From the NCBI RefSeq assembly GCF_027594785.1, contig NZ_CP075584.1, forward strand, positions 3,658,001 to 3,722,000: a DNA stretch of 64,000 nucleotides, given 5' to 3'. Numbering within the stretch: position 1 is the first letter of the stretch; each line of letters opens with the position of its first letter. Of this stretch, positions 10,208 through 20,000 are shown one piece after another. Below the pieces are notes generated by a model. It saw nothing but the letters and a program-made list of their open reading frames with translations, ran no database searches and was not told the origin of the DNA. Both the position numbers and the translations under genes were made by a program. Origin of the DNA: Cryobacterium breve. GTDB taxonomy: Bacteria; Actinomycetota; Actinomycetes; Actinomycetales; Microbacteriaceae.

Positions 10208-10358
10208 TTGTATCTGGGTGGCTCACGGTCGACGGCGGCTGTAGTTCTCCAGTTGTCAGTCGAGTGGAGGCTGGCTTTTCCGATTTTGCGCGCGCCGGAT
10301 TGTCTCGAATACTGGGTGGTTTGCCCTCTCGGGCGGTGTCTGGGCAGTCGGGTGACTG

Positions 10359-12282
10359 TTATACCCGCTGCGGTGGGCCGCCGGTCTCGTCGTCGGCATC
10401 GGGGCGTTTCAGTTTGTCTGGGCGTTCTACTCCGAGCGGGTAAGTGTCGGTGTAGGGGTTGTGCCATTCGCGGTCGCGTCGCCGGATGAGGGTAGGTTCT
10501 CCATGGACGTGTTTCTTGGCGTCGGCTTTGATTTTGTCGCTGATGAAAGCCGCGATTTTGCGGAGGTTGAAGTTTGTCAGCAGGATGGTGACGATGATCT
10601 GGGCTGCGCCGAAGCCTCGGACGCGTCGGCGGCTGGCGGATTCGATGTCCTCGGTGCCGCCGCTCTTGATCTGGTGATTGAGCGATTCGATGGAGTTACG
10701 GGCGTGGGTGTGGAACTTGTCCCATTCCGGGGTGCCGTATTCGAATGCTTGCGCCGTTCGCTTGAAGTTTGCGGTGTCGAATGACACGGAGTGCTTGATG
10801 CAGATGGCGTCGGTGAAGTCGCTCAAGTCTGCGCTGTCTACAGCGGGGCGGGGCCTGTCCGTCGCGGTCTTCATGAGTTCGCGCAGGGGACAGGTCACGG
10901 TTGGGCTGGGGCCAAGGGCTGGGCACCGCAGTACGGTGCGGCCCTTTGCGTCTGGTTTCTCTTTGACGTGGAGTTGAAACGCGGAGCGGCTCTTGATTCG
11001 CTCCCGGTATGTTGCGGTGTCGATGATGTGGCCCAGGAGTTCCTTCGTCGCATTCTGCAGCGGTTTGGGAGTGCCGGGGCAGTAGGTGCTGCCTTCGATG
11101 AAGAGCGCACCGTGGTCTCCACCTTGATGGCCAAGTCGGTCGACGCGGTAGTCCGTGGAGGGTGTGAAGCCCTCGTTGAGTGCATCGTCATGAAGGCGTT
11201 CGGTTGTGGAGTTTGCCCAGTACTGCTTGTCGGCGTCGCCGACGCCGGCCTCCAGTCCGAGGGCTTTGGTAGCTCTCATGAGGGAGACGGCTTCTTCGGC
11301 GACTCGGACGTTGGGCAGGCTCATGGTAGCGGCGACGGCGAGTCCGGGGAATCTGTGCTGTCCGGGGGCTTCGGAATCGACGCGGACGGCGATGTTGATT
11401 TCCCAGCCCCATCGGTAGTTCGCGGGGCCAGCCTTCTTATCAGGAGTGGTGTTGTCGATTTGCCCTTTGGGCGCGTCGACGCGTTCGCCGGTTGTGACGT
11501 GCCAGCCGGCGAACGCATCGACCGGGCCTGGCTTCAGGGTTTTCTTCTCTTTGGTTTCGGTCTCTGTCTTGACGCGACTTGCGAGATTTTTTCCGAGAGT
11601 AGCCCTTGGTGGTCGGGGTGCCGACGTAGGTCTGGTCGAAGGAAACATCGACCTTCTTGGAGGCGCGACGGATGTCGCGGGGCTGCTCGTTGTACGTCAT
11701 GACGAGGAACAGCTTGGTGAATTCGTCGAGGCGTGCTTTTCGTTTGTCCGCCAGCACCTCATCGTGCATGCGGAGGATTTCCTGGATCTGCGTGTAGGTC
11801 TTGGAATGGCGGCGTTCTTGCGGGAAGGGATCCATGAGGGCGTTGATGCGGTTGAAGGCACGGCTGGTGTTGGCGTACCAGCGGTTCTTCTCCGCGACGT
11901 GGCCGACGAACGCTGTCCTTGGGGTTTCCAGGCCGAGGAGTTCGCGGGAGGTCGCGCTCAGGCGGAACATGAAGAGGTCACGCACGCTCGTCAGGAACAT
12001 TGACGTGCCTTCTTTGGCGAGAAGAAGAAGGGCAGTGAGGAGTGCCTTTTCGGAGATGAGTGATGGACGACCGCCGACGCTGATACCGCTGGCATCTTCA
12101 TCGGTCCATTGCTGCAGTCGTTCGAGGACCCCGGTCTTTCGAACCCGGCTTTCCATGAGCGCGACGGTTTCGTCGTCAATGAGCTGGTGGATGCGGCCGC
12201 GGCCCATGACCTCGGTCTGTGTCATACCGCCCAGGTCGGGCGCGTACCCGTTGAACGCGTAGTCGGTGTCGCCGGCGCTCAT
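10359..12282 (-). CDS. DDE-type transposase-like protein, island 1 copy (frame broken)
   Basis: This is the nearly identical counterpart of the intact 640-residue protein at 49536-51458, where the motifs are described. The frame breaks once at about 11587-11592: six T (six A on the coding strand) stand where the other copy has five, splitting it into 280- and 429-residue frames. This could be a homopolymer sequencing error, true inactivation, or slippery recoding as in some insertion sequences. It is the last gene of a minus-strand operon, and its start codon overlaps the stop of the upstream recombinase-fold gene (ATGA). Confidence 0.8.
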
Positions 12283-13343
12283 CGGGCGACCTCTTCGCCA
12301 ATGATGAGGCCCACGTAGGCGTCGATGTTTGCTGTCTGGGCGTGGATGAGGTGTTTGTCGAGGCTTGTGGCTGTGACGAAGCCGGCGATAGCCAGGAGCA
12401 CGGGGACGGGGAGCCCGTTATCGATTTGTGCGACGATCCAGGTCGAGCGCAGTCTGGACACGGTGGCACGGACGCGGGCGGGGTGTTCGGTCAAGAAGCT
12501 CTGAATAGCACGGGGCCTGTACTCGTCCCAGCGATAGCCGCGAAAGATGTACTCGTCGGGGTTCGTACGACCCTGCATGCTGCGCATCAACGTGCGGTTC
12601 CAGAGGTGCATGACCGGGACTCGTCGGGCACATTTTCCAGGGACGTTGACGAACACGCGGCCGTCGATGACTTCAATGTCGCTGATACGCGTTTCGATGA
12701 TTTCGTGTGCGCGGAGACCGGCGCCGCCGGCGAGGCCGAGGAGCGCCCAAGCGTTTTGCCGTTTCAGGTCTGTGGTGAGGCTGGCAGCCCAGCTGTGCAT
12801 CGAGGCTGCGTCAGAAACGGTGAAAGGGCTGCGTCTACGTCCGGGAAGGTGCGGCGCCGGGAGGCGCTTGATACCCGCGTCGGCGAGGGTGTCGGCGATG
12901 GTACCGACCTGCCGCACGAACCCCCACCGGTGAGACTCCGAATGCTTGGGAAGGCAAGCGTGTAGGTAGAGGGACACGTTGTTTTGCGTGTAGACGCGCT
13001 CGACAGTGAGTTGCGTGCCCGTGGTCGTCCATACCCAGGCACCGAACCGCGCTGACATCGACATTAGGCGCCGCGCCGCGTCGAAGGTACGCGGCCGCAT
13101 CTGAACGGCGTTCGAGATCGTGAATTCGCGCACGGCCTCCCACTGCACGGGGGAGATCTGCGGTCGGTAACGCACGATGATTCCCCACGCGAAGTCGGGA
13201 AGCTCCGGGTCCAAGGCGCGCAGGTGCGCATACGTCGCGGAGTCGGCGAGAAAAATGTTGTGGAGTCGGTCTTTTCTGTTCACGAATTTTATGTGCGTGG
13301 GGCGATCCCGAAACTGTCGGCAGCGAACCCTCTCCGTGAACAC
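12279..13343 (-). CDS. Tyrosine-recombinase-fold protein lacking catalytic Tyr, island 1 copy
   Basis: This protein has 354 residues. The C-terminal half keeps the skeleton of a tyrosine recombinase: GAGLRAHEI with Arg211 (box I), PGKCARRVPV with Lys237, and SRLRSTW with Arg299 (box II). The box II His is Ser, the LGH-like site reads AGF, and no Tyr stands in the TT-x-x-Y position (TSLDKHL); Tyr343 lies further downstream. It starts with GTG about 30 nt after the previous gene and ends overlapping the transposase start. It may be a non-catalytic DNA-binding partner, or a recombinase with a displaced nucleophile. Its conservation in both islands argues against decay. Confidence 0.75.
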   Translation of the reverse strand: MFTERVRCRQFRDRPTHIKFVNRKDRLHNIFLADSATYAHLRALDPELPDFAWGIIVRYRPQISPVQWEAVREFTISNAVQMRPRTFDAARRLMSMSARFGAWVWTTTGTQLTVERVYTQNNVSLYLHACLPKHSESHRWGFVRQVGTIADTLADAGIKRLPAPHLPGRRRSPFTVSDAASMHSWAASLTTDLKRQNAWALLGLAGGAGLRAHEIIETRISDIEVIDGRVFVNVPGKCARRVPVMHLWNRTLMRSMQGRTNPDEYIFRGYRWDEYRPRAIQSFLTEHPARVRATVSRLRSTWIVAQIDNGLPVPVLLAIAGFVTATSLDKHLIHAQTANIDAYVGLIIGEEVAR

Positions 13344-13374
13344 TAACCATCACCGCTCTGCTTGAATTTCCTGA

Positions 13375-14280
13375 TCAGTGGGATTTACTTGTCGCAGGTA
13401 GTGCGCTAGTGTGCCCTGTTTTGGGGGCAAATGCGGCGATCTTGTCGAGCGCGGCGAAGTTCTTCAGCCCCGAAATCCGCAGCAATTCCTTAGGCGGCGT
13501 GCCGGCATTGAGATGCTCGAGCAGCCAAGTCGTGCGCATCCGGCTGGGCCTCACATCCAGCTCAGTACGGGACCTTAAGAGAAAATCCGTGAGCTGTCCT
13601 GGGCTGGCCCCGGTCCGACCAGGCCGGAAGATCAGCGCGGCCGGGTCGAGGTCTGCCAAGATCCTGCGCAAGGGGCGCTGCCAATCGGGTCGGACCGGAA
13701 CGACTCGCGCCCGGCCCTCCCACACGATGACGTTAATGTGATCGTCCTGAGTCTCGAGGTCTGCGACGCGGGCGCCGAGGATCTCTCGAGTGGCGAGGCC
13801 GGCGCCAAGACCGAGCGCCAGGAGGGCAATCGCGTCGTGGTGACGCCGGCGTGTGCCCTGCGCCGCCGCCCAGCTGTGGAGCGCCGCGACTTCTTCGCGC
13901 GTGTAGGGCTGCGTTGGAGCCGAACGGGGGATAGCGCGCCGTGAGCGGACCGTCTCGGCGGGGTTGAGCGCCTCCACCATGATGGTCAGCGTTGCCCGGT
14001 GGGTGGCTTTGCTGCCACGGGCATACGACGCCATACCGAGGTGGACGAACTCTTCAACGACGACCCGACGGAAGATGCGTGGCCGTTCTAACGGTGTGCC
14101 TCGGCTCTGCCAGCACCACATCACGAAGGCCACGGCGGCCGGATACAACGACCGTGCGTCTCGACCCGAAATGCTCGCGGTGTCCGCGACTGCGGCATTG
14201 ACGAACTCACCGATTTCGTCCCAATAAGGAAGAGCATTGATTGGCCGGTAGTCGAGCGGCGGCACAGCCCCGGCAGTCAT
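13375..14280 (-). CDS. Second tyrosine-recombinase-fold protein lacking catalytic Tyr, island 1 copy
   Basis: This 301-residue protein is distantly related to its downstream neighbour. Recombinase landmarks: GAGLATREI (Arg165), a strand pair ending ARVVPVRP (Lys not evident), and SRMRTTW (Arg249). The H/W position reads ISGLKN and the nucleophile position AALDKI, so there is no Tyr. The ATG at 14280 overlaps the stop of the small upstream gene (ATGA). The same frame is open further upstream but overlaps that gene. I infer it works with the other recombinase-fold protein and the DDE protein in island mobility. Confidence 0.75.
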   Translation of the reverse strand: MTAGAVPPLDYRPINALPYWDEIGEFVNAAVADTASISGRDARSLYPAAVAFVMWCWQSRGTPLERPRIFRRVVVEEFVHLGMASYARGSKATHRATLTIMVEALNPAETVRSRRAIPRSAPTQPYTREEVAALHSWAAAQGTRRRHHDAIALLALGLGAGLATREILGARVADLETQDDHINVIVWEGRARVVPVRPDWQRPLRRILADLDPAALIFRPGRTGASPGQLTDFLLRSRTELDVRPSRMRTTWLLEHLNAGTPPKELLRISGLKNFAALDKIAAFAPKTGHTSALPATSKSH

Positions 14281-14654
14281 AGCCTGCCCGGCTGTTCGGG
14301 CATCGGCTCGATGCGAACCACCGGGCTGGATTCCCTTTTGGTGAACCACACGCCAGGAACCCACAAGTTGATCAGAAGGATCATCGGCCTTCCGCGGCGA
14401 CACTGCATGACTTCGACCAAGTCGATGTCTTCGCCATCACAGCGGAGACCGTGACGCGCCACGAGAGTCGGATCGGTCGTTCGCCGGAAGACTCGCCGGT
14501 TGAAATCGAGCGTGTACTGGCTTCCGGATTCTGTCGTCACCAGGTAGCGGCCGGTCGCATCATCCGTCAGGGCGTCCATAGAACCGTCTCCGTTCTCGCG
14601 GGGAGACATCCGCACTCCGGACAACTCGGGCCGCTGAAGCACAACCGTAGGCAT
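14277..14654 (-). CDS. Small conserved protein, first gene of the mobility operon, island 1
   Basis: This 125-residue protein was not recognised. Both island copies are collinear from this ATG (MPTVVLQRPEL). It contains a beta-rich centre (RYLVTTESGSQYTLDF) and a stretch ending in RRGRPMILLIN; I see no catalytic motif. It precedes, and is translationally coupled to, the recombinase-fold genes, so an accessory or directionality role is possible. It is divergent from the gene at 14769, with about 115 bp of shared promoter space. Confidence 0.65.
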   Translation of the reverse strand: MPTVVLQRPELSGVRMSPRENGDGSMDALTDDATGRYLVTTESGSQYTLDFNRRVFRRTTDPTLVARHGLRCDGEDIDLVEVMQCRRGRPMILLINLWVPGVWFTKRESSPVVRIEPMPEQPGRL

Positions 14655-14768
14655 TTGCCGGAATCCAAACCACCGACTCAGCGACAAATCCGCGCTCAGG
14701 CCGACCTTTCGCCGCACCGCGCATAGGTCCGGGGAGGCCGCAATTGGTGCGACCCGGAAGGGCGCGCC

Positions 14769-15359
14769 ATGCGACACGAAACCGATCCGAACCACCTGCA
14801 TTCGAGAGCAGTCACGCTCTGGAGGCAAGCCGGAGAACCAGACCAACGATCTGTGCTTTACGCAACCGCTGACGGGGACGTAGCGTCAGGGCGAGAGCCA
14901 CGTCGAGGCGGAAGCTCCAAGCGGGCCGACAATTGGGCGGCTGCCCTCCATCGCTACGAAGAGTTCGCGCGCGCCCACGGCCACACCCCACGTGAGAACA
15001 CGCGAGATCGCGCCAGCCTGCCCGGCGTTGAGCGCCGCCTGGGGGAGTGGGCCCGGTATCAAAGACGCTACGCCGACACACTCACCGGCTTCCAGAAGAT
15101 CCGGCTCGACGTCTCACCCGCCTTTGACTGGGATCCACTTGACGGCCTCTGGGAGGCGCGTATTGCCGACTGCGTGCGACATGTGCAGGACAAGGGACGA
15201 CTGCCGTACCTGAACGGGACGGATCGGGGAGAATTTGCTCTCGCTCGCTGGCTCGGCCGGCAACTTCGGCAGCTGCAAATGGGCACCCTCCGCACGGATC
15301 GTGCCGTGCGTCTGACCGAGCTTCTTTCACTGGTCGTCGGTAAAACACCGAGCCCGTGA
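14769..15359 (+). CDS. Helicase-associated (HA) domain protein, island 1
   Basis: This 196-residue protein has the repeat pattern of helicase-associated domains: W-x3-L-x2-Y-x2-F-x5-G (WAAALHRYEEFARAHG), then LGEWARYQRRY with an L-x2-F-x-KIRLD turn. A second, looser unit ends LARWLGRQLRQL. HA domains are tri-helical nucleic-acid-binding modules. No helicase motor is present, so it is a stand-alone binder. It is conserved in both islands and divergent from the mobility operon. It may be an accessory DNA-binding or regulatory protein of the island; this is inference. Confidence 0.65.
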   Translation: MRHETDPNHLHSRAVTLWRQAGEPDQRSVLYATADGDVASGREPRRGGSSKRADNWAAALHRYEEFARAHGHTPRENTRDRASLPGVERRLGEWARYQRRYADTLTGFQKIRLDVSPAFDWDPLDGLWEARIADCVRHVQDKGRLPYLNGTDRGEFALARWLGRQLRQLQMGTLRTDRAVRLTELLSLVVGKTPSP

Positions 15360-15480
15360 CAACGTTTCGCGAATTCAAAGTCAGCTCCCGAGGGAGGCTG
15401 TAGCTTCGTTCGAACGGATCTCAAGTCGCGGCGTCGCGTCCCGTACGGGACCTGCACCGCGACGGATCGGAGAGGACGGC

Positions 15481-16053
15481 ATGTCAGCGAAGAGCGACGC
15501 GACCCCGATACCATTCTTCCTTGACGTCGACGGAGGGCTCTGCGGCATGCCCTTCAGAAACGCGGCTGTCTGGTTGGAATTGGAAAGATTTCCGACGCTC
15601 GCTCCTGCGCCCTATCCTCCCCACGCCTGGGTCAGCCGCGCCACAGTCTCAGCCTTGAACGACTTAGTCGACGAGCGGCTCATCGAACCGATCTGGTGCA
15701 CGTCCTGGGACGCCGGCGCCAACCACCTCATTTCGGCGCTCGGGCTGCACGGAGGATCTTGGCGAATCGCTACGCTGGGCACGCGACAAGGGGATCTCAT
15801 GCTCCGCGACAACTGGATCAAAACCCTCGCCATCAGTCGAATCGTAAAGAGCGAGGCGTTCGTCATGGTCGACGACCTACTCGGCGACGAGAGCACCAGA
15901 CCGTGGACGCCCCAACGGCGCAGCATGGACCAGACCTTTGGCAGCGCGAACTCCCTCCTACTCGGCACCAAACTAGAGAGGGGATTGACCGTCGCTGAAG
16001 TGCTCCGGATTCGTGAGTACGTGACGGCGCGGGGCGAAGGGCCCGGGAAGTGA
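15481..16053 (+). CDS. HAD-family protein (SAK-RNA-repair-type HAD domain), island 1
   Basis: This 190-residue protein has a HAD motif I near the N-terminus (FFLDVDGGL, Asp-x-Asp), a motif II-like WCTSWDAGAN about residue 80, and a motif IV-like FVMVDDLLGD. The spacing matches the HAD domain found in bacterial RNA-repair (Swiss-army-knife) proteins, which act as phosphatases on nucleic-acid ends. Its stop overlaps the start of the next gene (GTGA), so the two products are made together. Present in both islands. Confidence 0.7.
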   Translation: MSAKSDATPIPFFLDVDGGLCGMPFRNAAVWLELERFPTLAPAPYPPHAWVSRATVSALNDLVDERLIEPIWCTSWDAGANHLISALGLHGGSWRIATLGTRQGDLMLRDNWIKTLAISRIVKSEAFVMVDDLLGDESTRPWTPQRRSMDQTFGSANSLLLGTKLERGLTVAEVLRIREYVTARGEGPGK

Positions 16054-16427
16054 GGGCAGAAATACAGTGGAGGGATATTGAGGCGACCTGGGGTCTGCTA
16101 ACTACCGACGAAGTCTTGGAAGTCCTAAAAATACCGGCAGGAGAAACCGGTTCAGTTGACAAAATGAGGAAAAACGGCGCGATTCTCGCGGTCAGGCGAG
16201 GAAGCGTCTTTGTGTTTCCCGGTTTCCAGTTCGTGGCGGGGCGTGTCGAACCCGTCATCGTTCAGTTGATTGCGCTCGCCGTCGAAGTCAGATGGTCGCT
16301 GGAAGAGCTCGTGATCTGGCTGTGCTCACCATCCGGCTACTTCGGGGGAGATCGACCGATCAACCACTTGCATCCCCAGAACGAGCTCCTTGAAAAGGCT
16401 CGGGACGAGGCAACCGTCGAGTGGTAG
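16050..16427 (+). CDS. ParS/MbcA/Xre C-terminal-like protein, island 1
   Basis: This 125-residue protein starts with GTG inside the HAD gene. The N-terminal part (LLTTDEVLEVLKIPAG) resembles a small helix-turn-helix. The C-terminal part has the W-x2-E-x-L-x2-WL...P...FGGD-x-PI-x-H pattern of the toxin-binding domain of MbcA/ParS antitoxins. Such antitoxins normally neighbour a RES toxin, which is absent here; the coupled partner is the HAD protein. Present in both islands. The assignment to the antitoxin fold is tentative. Confidence 0.5.
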   Translation: MRAEIQWRDIEATWGLLTTDEVLEVLKIPAGETGSVDKMRKNGAILAVRRGSVFVFPGFQFVAGRVEPVIVQLIALAVEVRWSLEELVIWLCSPSGYFGGDRPINHLHPQNELLEKARDEATVEW

Positions 16428-16475
16428 CGACGGGTCACGTGGCCCCGGACCCCTATTCTGGAAGCTGGGGGAGCC

Positions 16476-19400
16476 ATGAAACTCGAAGAGCTTAAGGCAA
16501 AGGCAAGACTCGGCGGCCTCCTGCCAGGGCAAATCGTGACCGTGGTCGCCACCGAATGGCATGGCGCGAATGCCGTCACGCTCACCTACCGCGATAATGA
16601 CGGTGAGGTCTCTGAACGAGTCCTGTACCGGGATAATGAGTCCCTGCTCCATCAGCTTCAGAAGCAGGGACGTCCGTTTGACGCGGATCCCCAGGAGTTC
16701 CGGCTTGCGGCGGAAGCACAAAGAATCATGCTGGCGGGCATCAATGACCCGATGCTTGCTGTCGCTACGAGCGACGTGCAGCCGTTACCACATCAGATTC
16801 GCGCTGTGTATGGTGAGCTGTTGCCCCGAACACCGCTTCGATTCCTCCTTGCGGATGATCCTGGTGCGGGCAAGACCATCATGGCCGGCCTTTACATCAA
16901 AGAGCTGTTGCTTCGAGATGATGTTCGCAGCTGCATGATTGTGGCCCCTGGGGGGCTGGTCGAGCAGTGGCAGGACGAGTTGCGGTTCAAGTTCGGGCTG
17001 GAATTCGAAATCCTAGGTGCGGGCCCAGCAATTATCGTGCCGGGCACGTCGGTATTCGAGTCGAAGCCGTTACTCATTGCACGTATGGACCAACTCGCAC
17101 GCAACGAGGAACTCCAAGCCCAACTCGAAGACGTCGAGTTCGACCTGGTTGTCGTGGATGAGGCACATCGCATGAGCGCCCACTGGTTCGGAGGAGAGCT
17201 GAAACTCTCAAGGCGATTTGAGCTCGGTCAGGCTCCTTAGCCGTCGTACTCGTCACCTGCTACTTATGACTGCAACTCCACACAACGGAAAGGAAGAAGA
17301 TTTCCAAGCGTTCCTATCTCTCCTTGACCAAGACCGCTTCGAAGGCCAGGGCGACAAGCGTGCACGCAAAGGAACAGCCGACGGAATCATGAGGCGGATG
17401 GTCAAAGAGGACCTGCTTACTTTCGAAGGCAAACCACTTTTCCCCGAGCGAGTCGCAGAGACCGTTTCATATCGTCTTTCGGCGGCCGAAGCGAACCTCT
17501 ACGAGGAAGTCACCACCTATGTTCGGGAGGGAATGAATCTAGCCGACAGGCTCGATGGGAAACGCAAGAATACCGTCGGATTCGCTCTCACCGTGCTGCA
17601 GCGACGGCTCGCGTCAAGCCCTGAAGCGATTTTCCATTCGCTCCGACGCCGCGCTGAGCGGCTCGAACGCGCGCGGCGTGACCTCTTGGCGGGGAGGGCC
17701 GAAGCTCTCGACATCAGCGGTGAGAGAGCGGGCTTACTAATCGACCCGGACTTAGATGATGACGACTTCCTTGCCGAAGAACTCGAAGAGGTCGAAGAGG
17801 AGCTGGTGGACGCCGCTACGGCCGCTCGCACCGCTGCCGAATTGGAAACCGAAGTTGCCGACCTTCGTCGTCTGGGCGCGTTGGCGGCGGAGGTCCTCGC
17901 TAGTCACGAGGACCGCAAATGGGTTGAGCTGCGCGGCGTTCTTGAAAGCGAAGTGTTCACGACCACTCATGATGCCCCGAGAAAGCTCATTGTCTTCACC
18001 GAACACCGCGACACACTCACTTACCTCGAGCGCAGAATAACGACGCTAATCGGCCGACAGAGCGCGGTCACATGTATTCACGGTGGTGTGTCACGAAATG
18101 AACGCCGTCGGATTACCGCAGAATTCACAAGCAACCCCGATGTCCAAGTGCTTATCGCGACAGATGCCGCGGGCGAGGGGCTAAACCTTCAAGTTGCTCA
18201 CCTGATGGTGAACTATGACCTTCCCTGGAACCCGAACCGAATCGAACAGCGTTTCGGTCGCATCCACCGCATCGGGCAGACCGAGGTGTGCCGACTGTGG
18301 AACTTGGTGGCAGAAGACACCCGTGAAGGTGACGTATTCCAACGACTTCTGGACAAGATCGAGGAGCAACGGATGGCCTACGGCGGCAAGGTGTTTGACG
18401 TACTCGGGACCTCCCTGGGAGAGATGTCGCTAACCAAGCTGCTGCGCGAAGCGATTCGTTATGGAGAGCTCCCGGAAGTTCGCGAGCGCATGCACAAGGT
18501 TATAGACGAGGGTGTAGCACGAGGTCTCGAGGAGCTCCTAGCGGACCATGCATTAGCGAAGGATGCATTGCCCACGGGCGAGTTGGAAGCGCTGAAACGC
18601 CAGATGGAAGATGCTCGGGCGCGGCGCCTGCAGCCGCACTTCGTTCGTGACGCTTTCGTTGCCGCGTTCGAGCGACTCGGCGGCAGGATGGAGCGTCGCG
18701 AGCGCGGGCGGTTTGAGATCACACACGTTCCGGTCGACGTTCGCGTGGGAATTGTTCGTGCACCAATCGCCCGCAAGTATCTTCGTGTCACGTTCGAGGT
18801 TGAAACCATTGACGTCGGCGACGGGACACGTGCCGATTTGCTCGCTCCAGGGCATCCGTTACACGACACGGTCATGCGCCAAACGGTCGAGCAACTGGGA
18901 GGAACGCTCGAGTCTGGGGCCGTTTTCACGTCCTCTCGAGTCATTGCGCCAGCGCTGCTTGTAGGCGTTTTCAACGAGGTGAAAGATGCGACAGGTGAAT
19001 CGGTCGCCCGGAGCTTCGGGTACGCCCTCGTCGATGAAGCCGGGGAAGTACTGGAGGCGGGGCCCGCGCCATACCTCGATTACGCGGCCGCACCGTCTGG
19101 AACGGCGGCTTTCGCACGGGAACTGCCTTGGCTCAGTGATCGCGAGCAGTCCGCAGTCTCTTGGGTTATCGCCGACCAGTTGCCAGTGGTCGCAAAGGGC
19201 GCAATAGACCGCCGAACAGTGGAATTCGAACGTGTCCGCACCCTCGTCAAGTACAGGCTCGCTCACGAGATCAATCGCCTCTCGACGGAGTCGCTTCGCG
19301 CAGATGATGCCGCACTTCATGGCAAAAGAGTTCGAGAGTCCGGCGCGAGTCTGCGGCGCAAGGCGGATGAACTCGACCGGCGCCTGCGAAGTCGACTCGC

Positions 19401-19914
19401 CAGCATCGACCAACAGCTTCGAATGGCTTCGCTACCGCCTCGAATCTCCGCTATTGCTCTCGTCCTTCCCGCGGACCCCGTTGATAAAGAGGGCGACGCT
19501 CCTCTGCACGCACGCAATACAAAGGCTGTTGAACGGCGTGGCGTGGATGCTGTGTTGGAGGCTGAGCGCGCCCTTGGGCGCGTACCCATTGAGCAGCCCT
19601 TCAATAACCCCGGATTTGACGTTCTCTCTCATTGCACTGGCGGGCCGAGTTTACGCATCGAGGTGAAGGCGCGCATCGATGGCGCTGACACCTTCAGCAT
19701 TACTCGAACGGAGGTGCTCACGGCCCTCAATGCGGCGCCGGATCACCGATTGGCCCTGGTTCGCGTGAGTCTGGATGGGACGGCAAGTGATGAGATTCGT
19801 TATATCGAAGATGCGTTTGCGGGTGCGGAAGCGTTAGGGCTGTCAGACTTCGGAGTTGAGGCACTGACCCTTTCATGGAGCGCGATGTGGTCGCGCGGAC
19901 GAGCCCCATTTTGA
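16476..19914 (+). CDS. SNF2/DEAH helicase with DUF3883-like C-terminus (Hma-type defence), frame broken once
   Basis: The corrected protein is about 1,145 residues. It has Walker A ADDPGAGKT, VVVDEAH (DEAH box), motif III LLMTATPHNGKEEDF, then helicase C motifs (CIHGGVSRNERR, ATDAAGEGLNLQ, QRFGRIHRIGQ). The last ~130 residues (FDVLSH...RIEVKARI) look like a DUF3883 nuclease-like domain. The frame shifts at 17229-17235: CAGGCTC where CAGCTC gives FELGQ-LLSRRTRHLL. It opens a same-strand cluster with a DUF1156 methylase, DUF262 protein, HEPN protein and DUF499 ATPase, the helicase-methylase-ATPase (Hma) layout, so a role in phage defence by DNA remodelling is inferred. Confidence 0.82.
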
Positions 19915-20000
19915 GTCCGGAGTTTGATGTCGGATGAGGTAGCTAGGCTGGCCATGGACGAACCAGGCACTTTCCGCGCGCTGGTCAGAAAGGAATTCTG

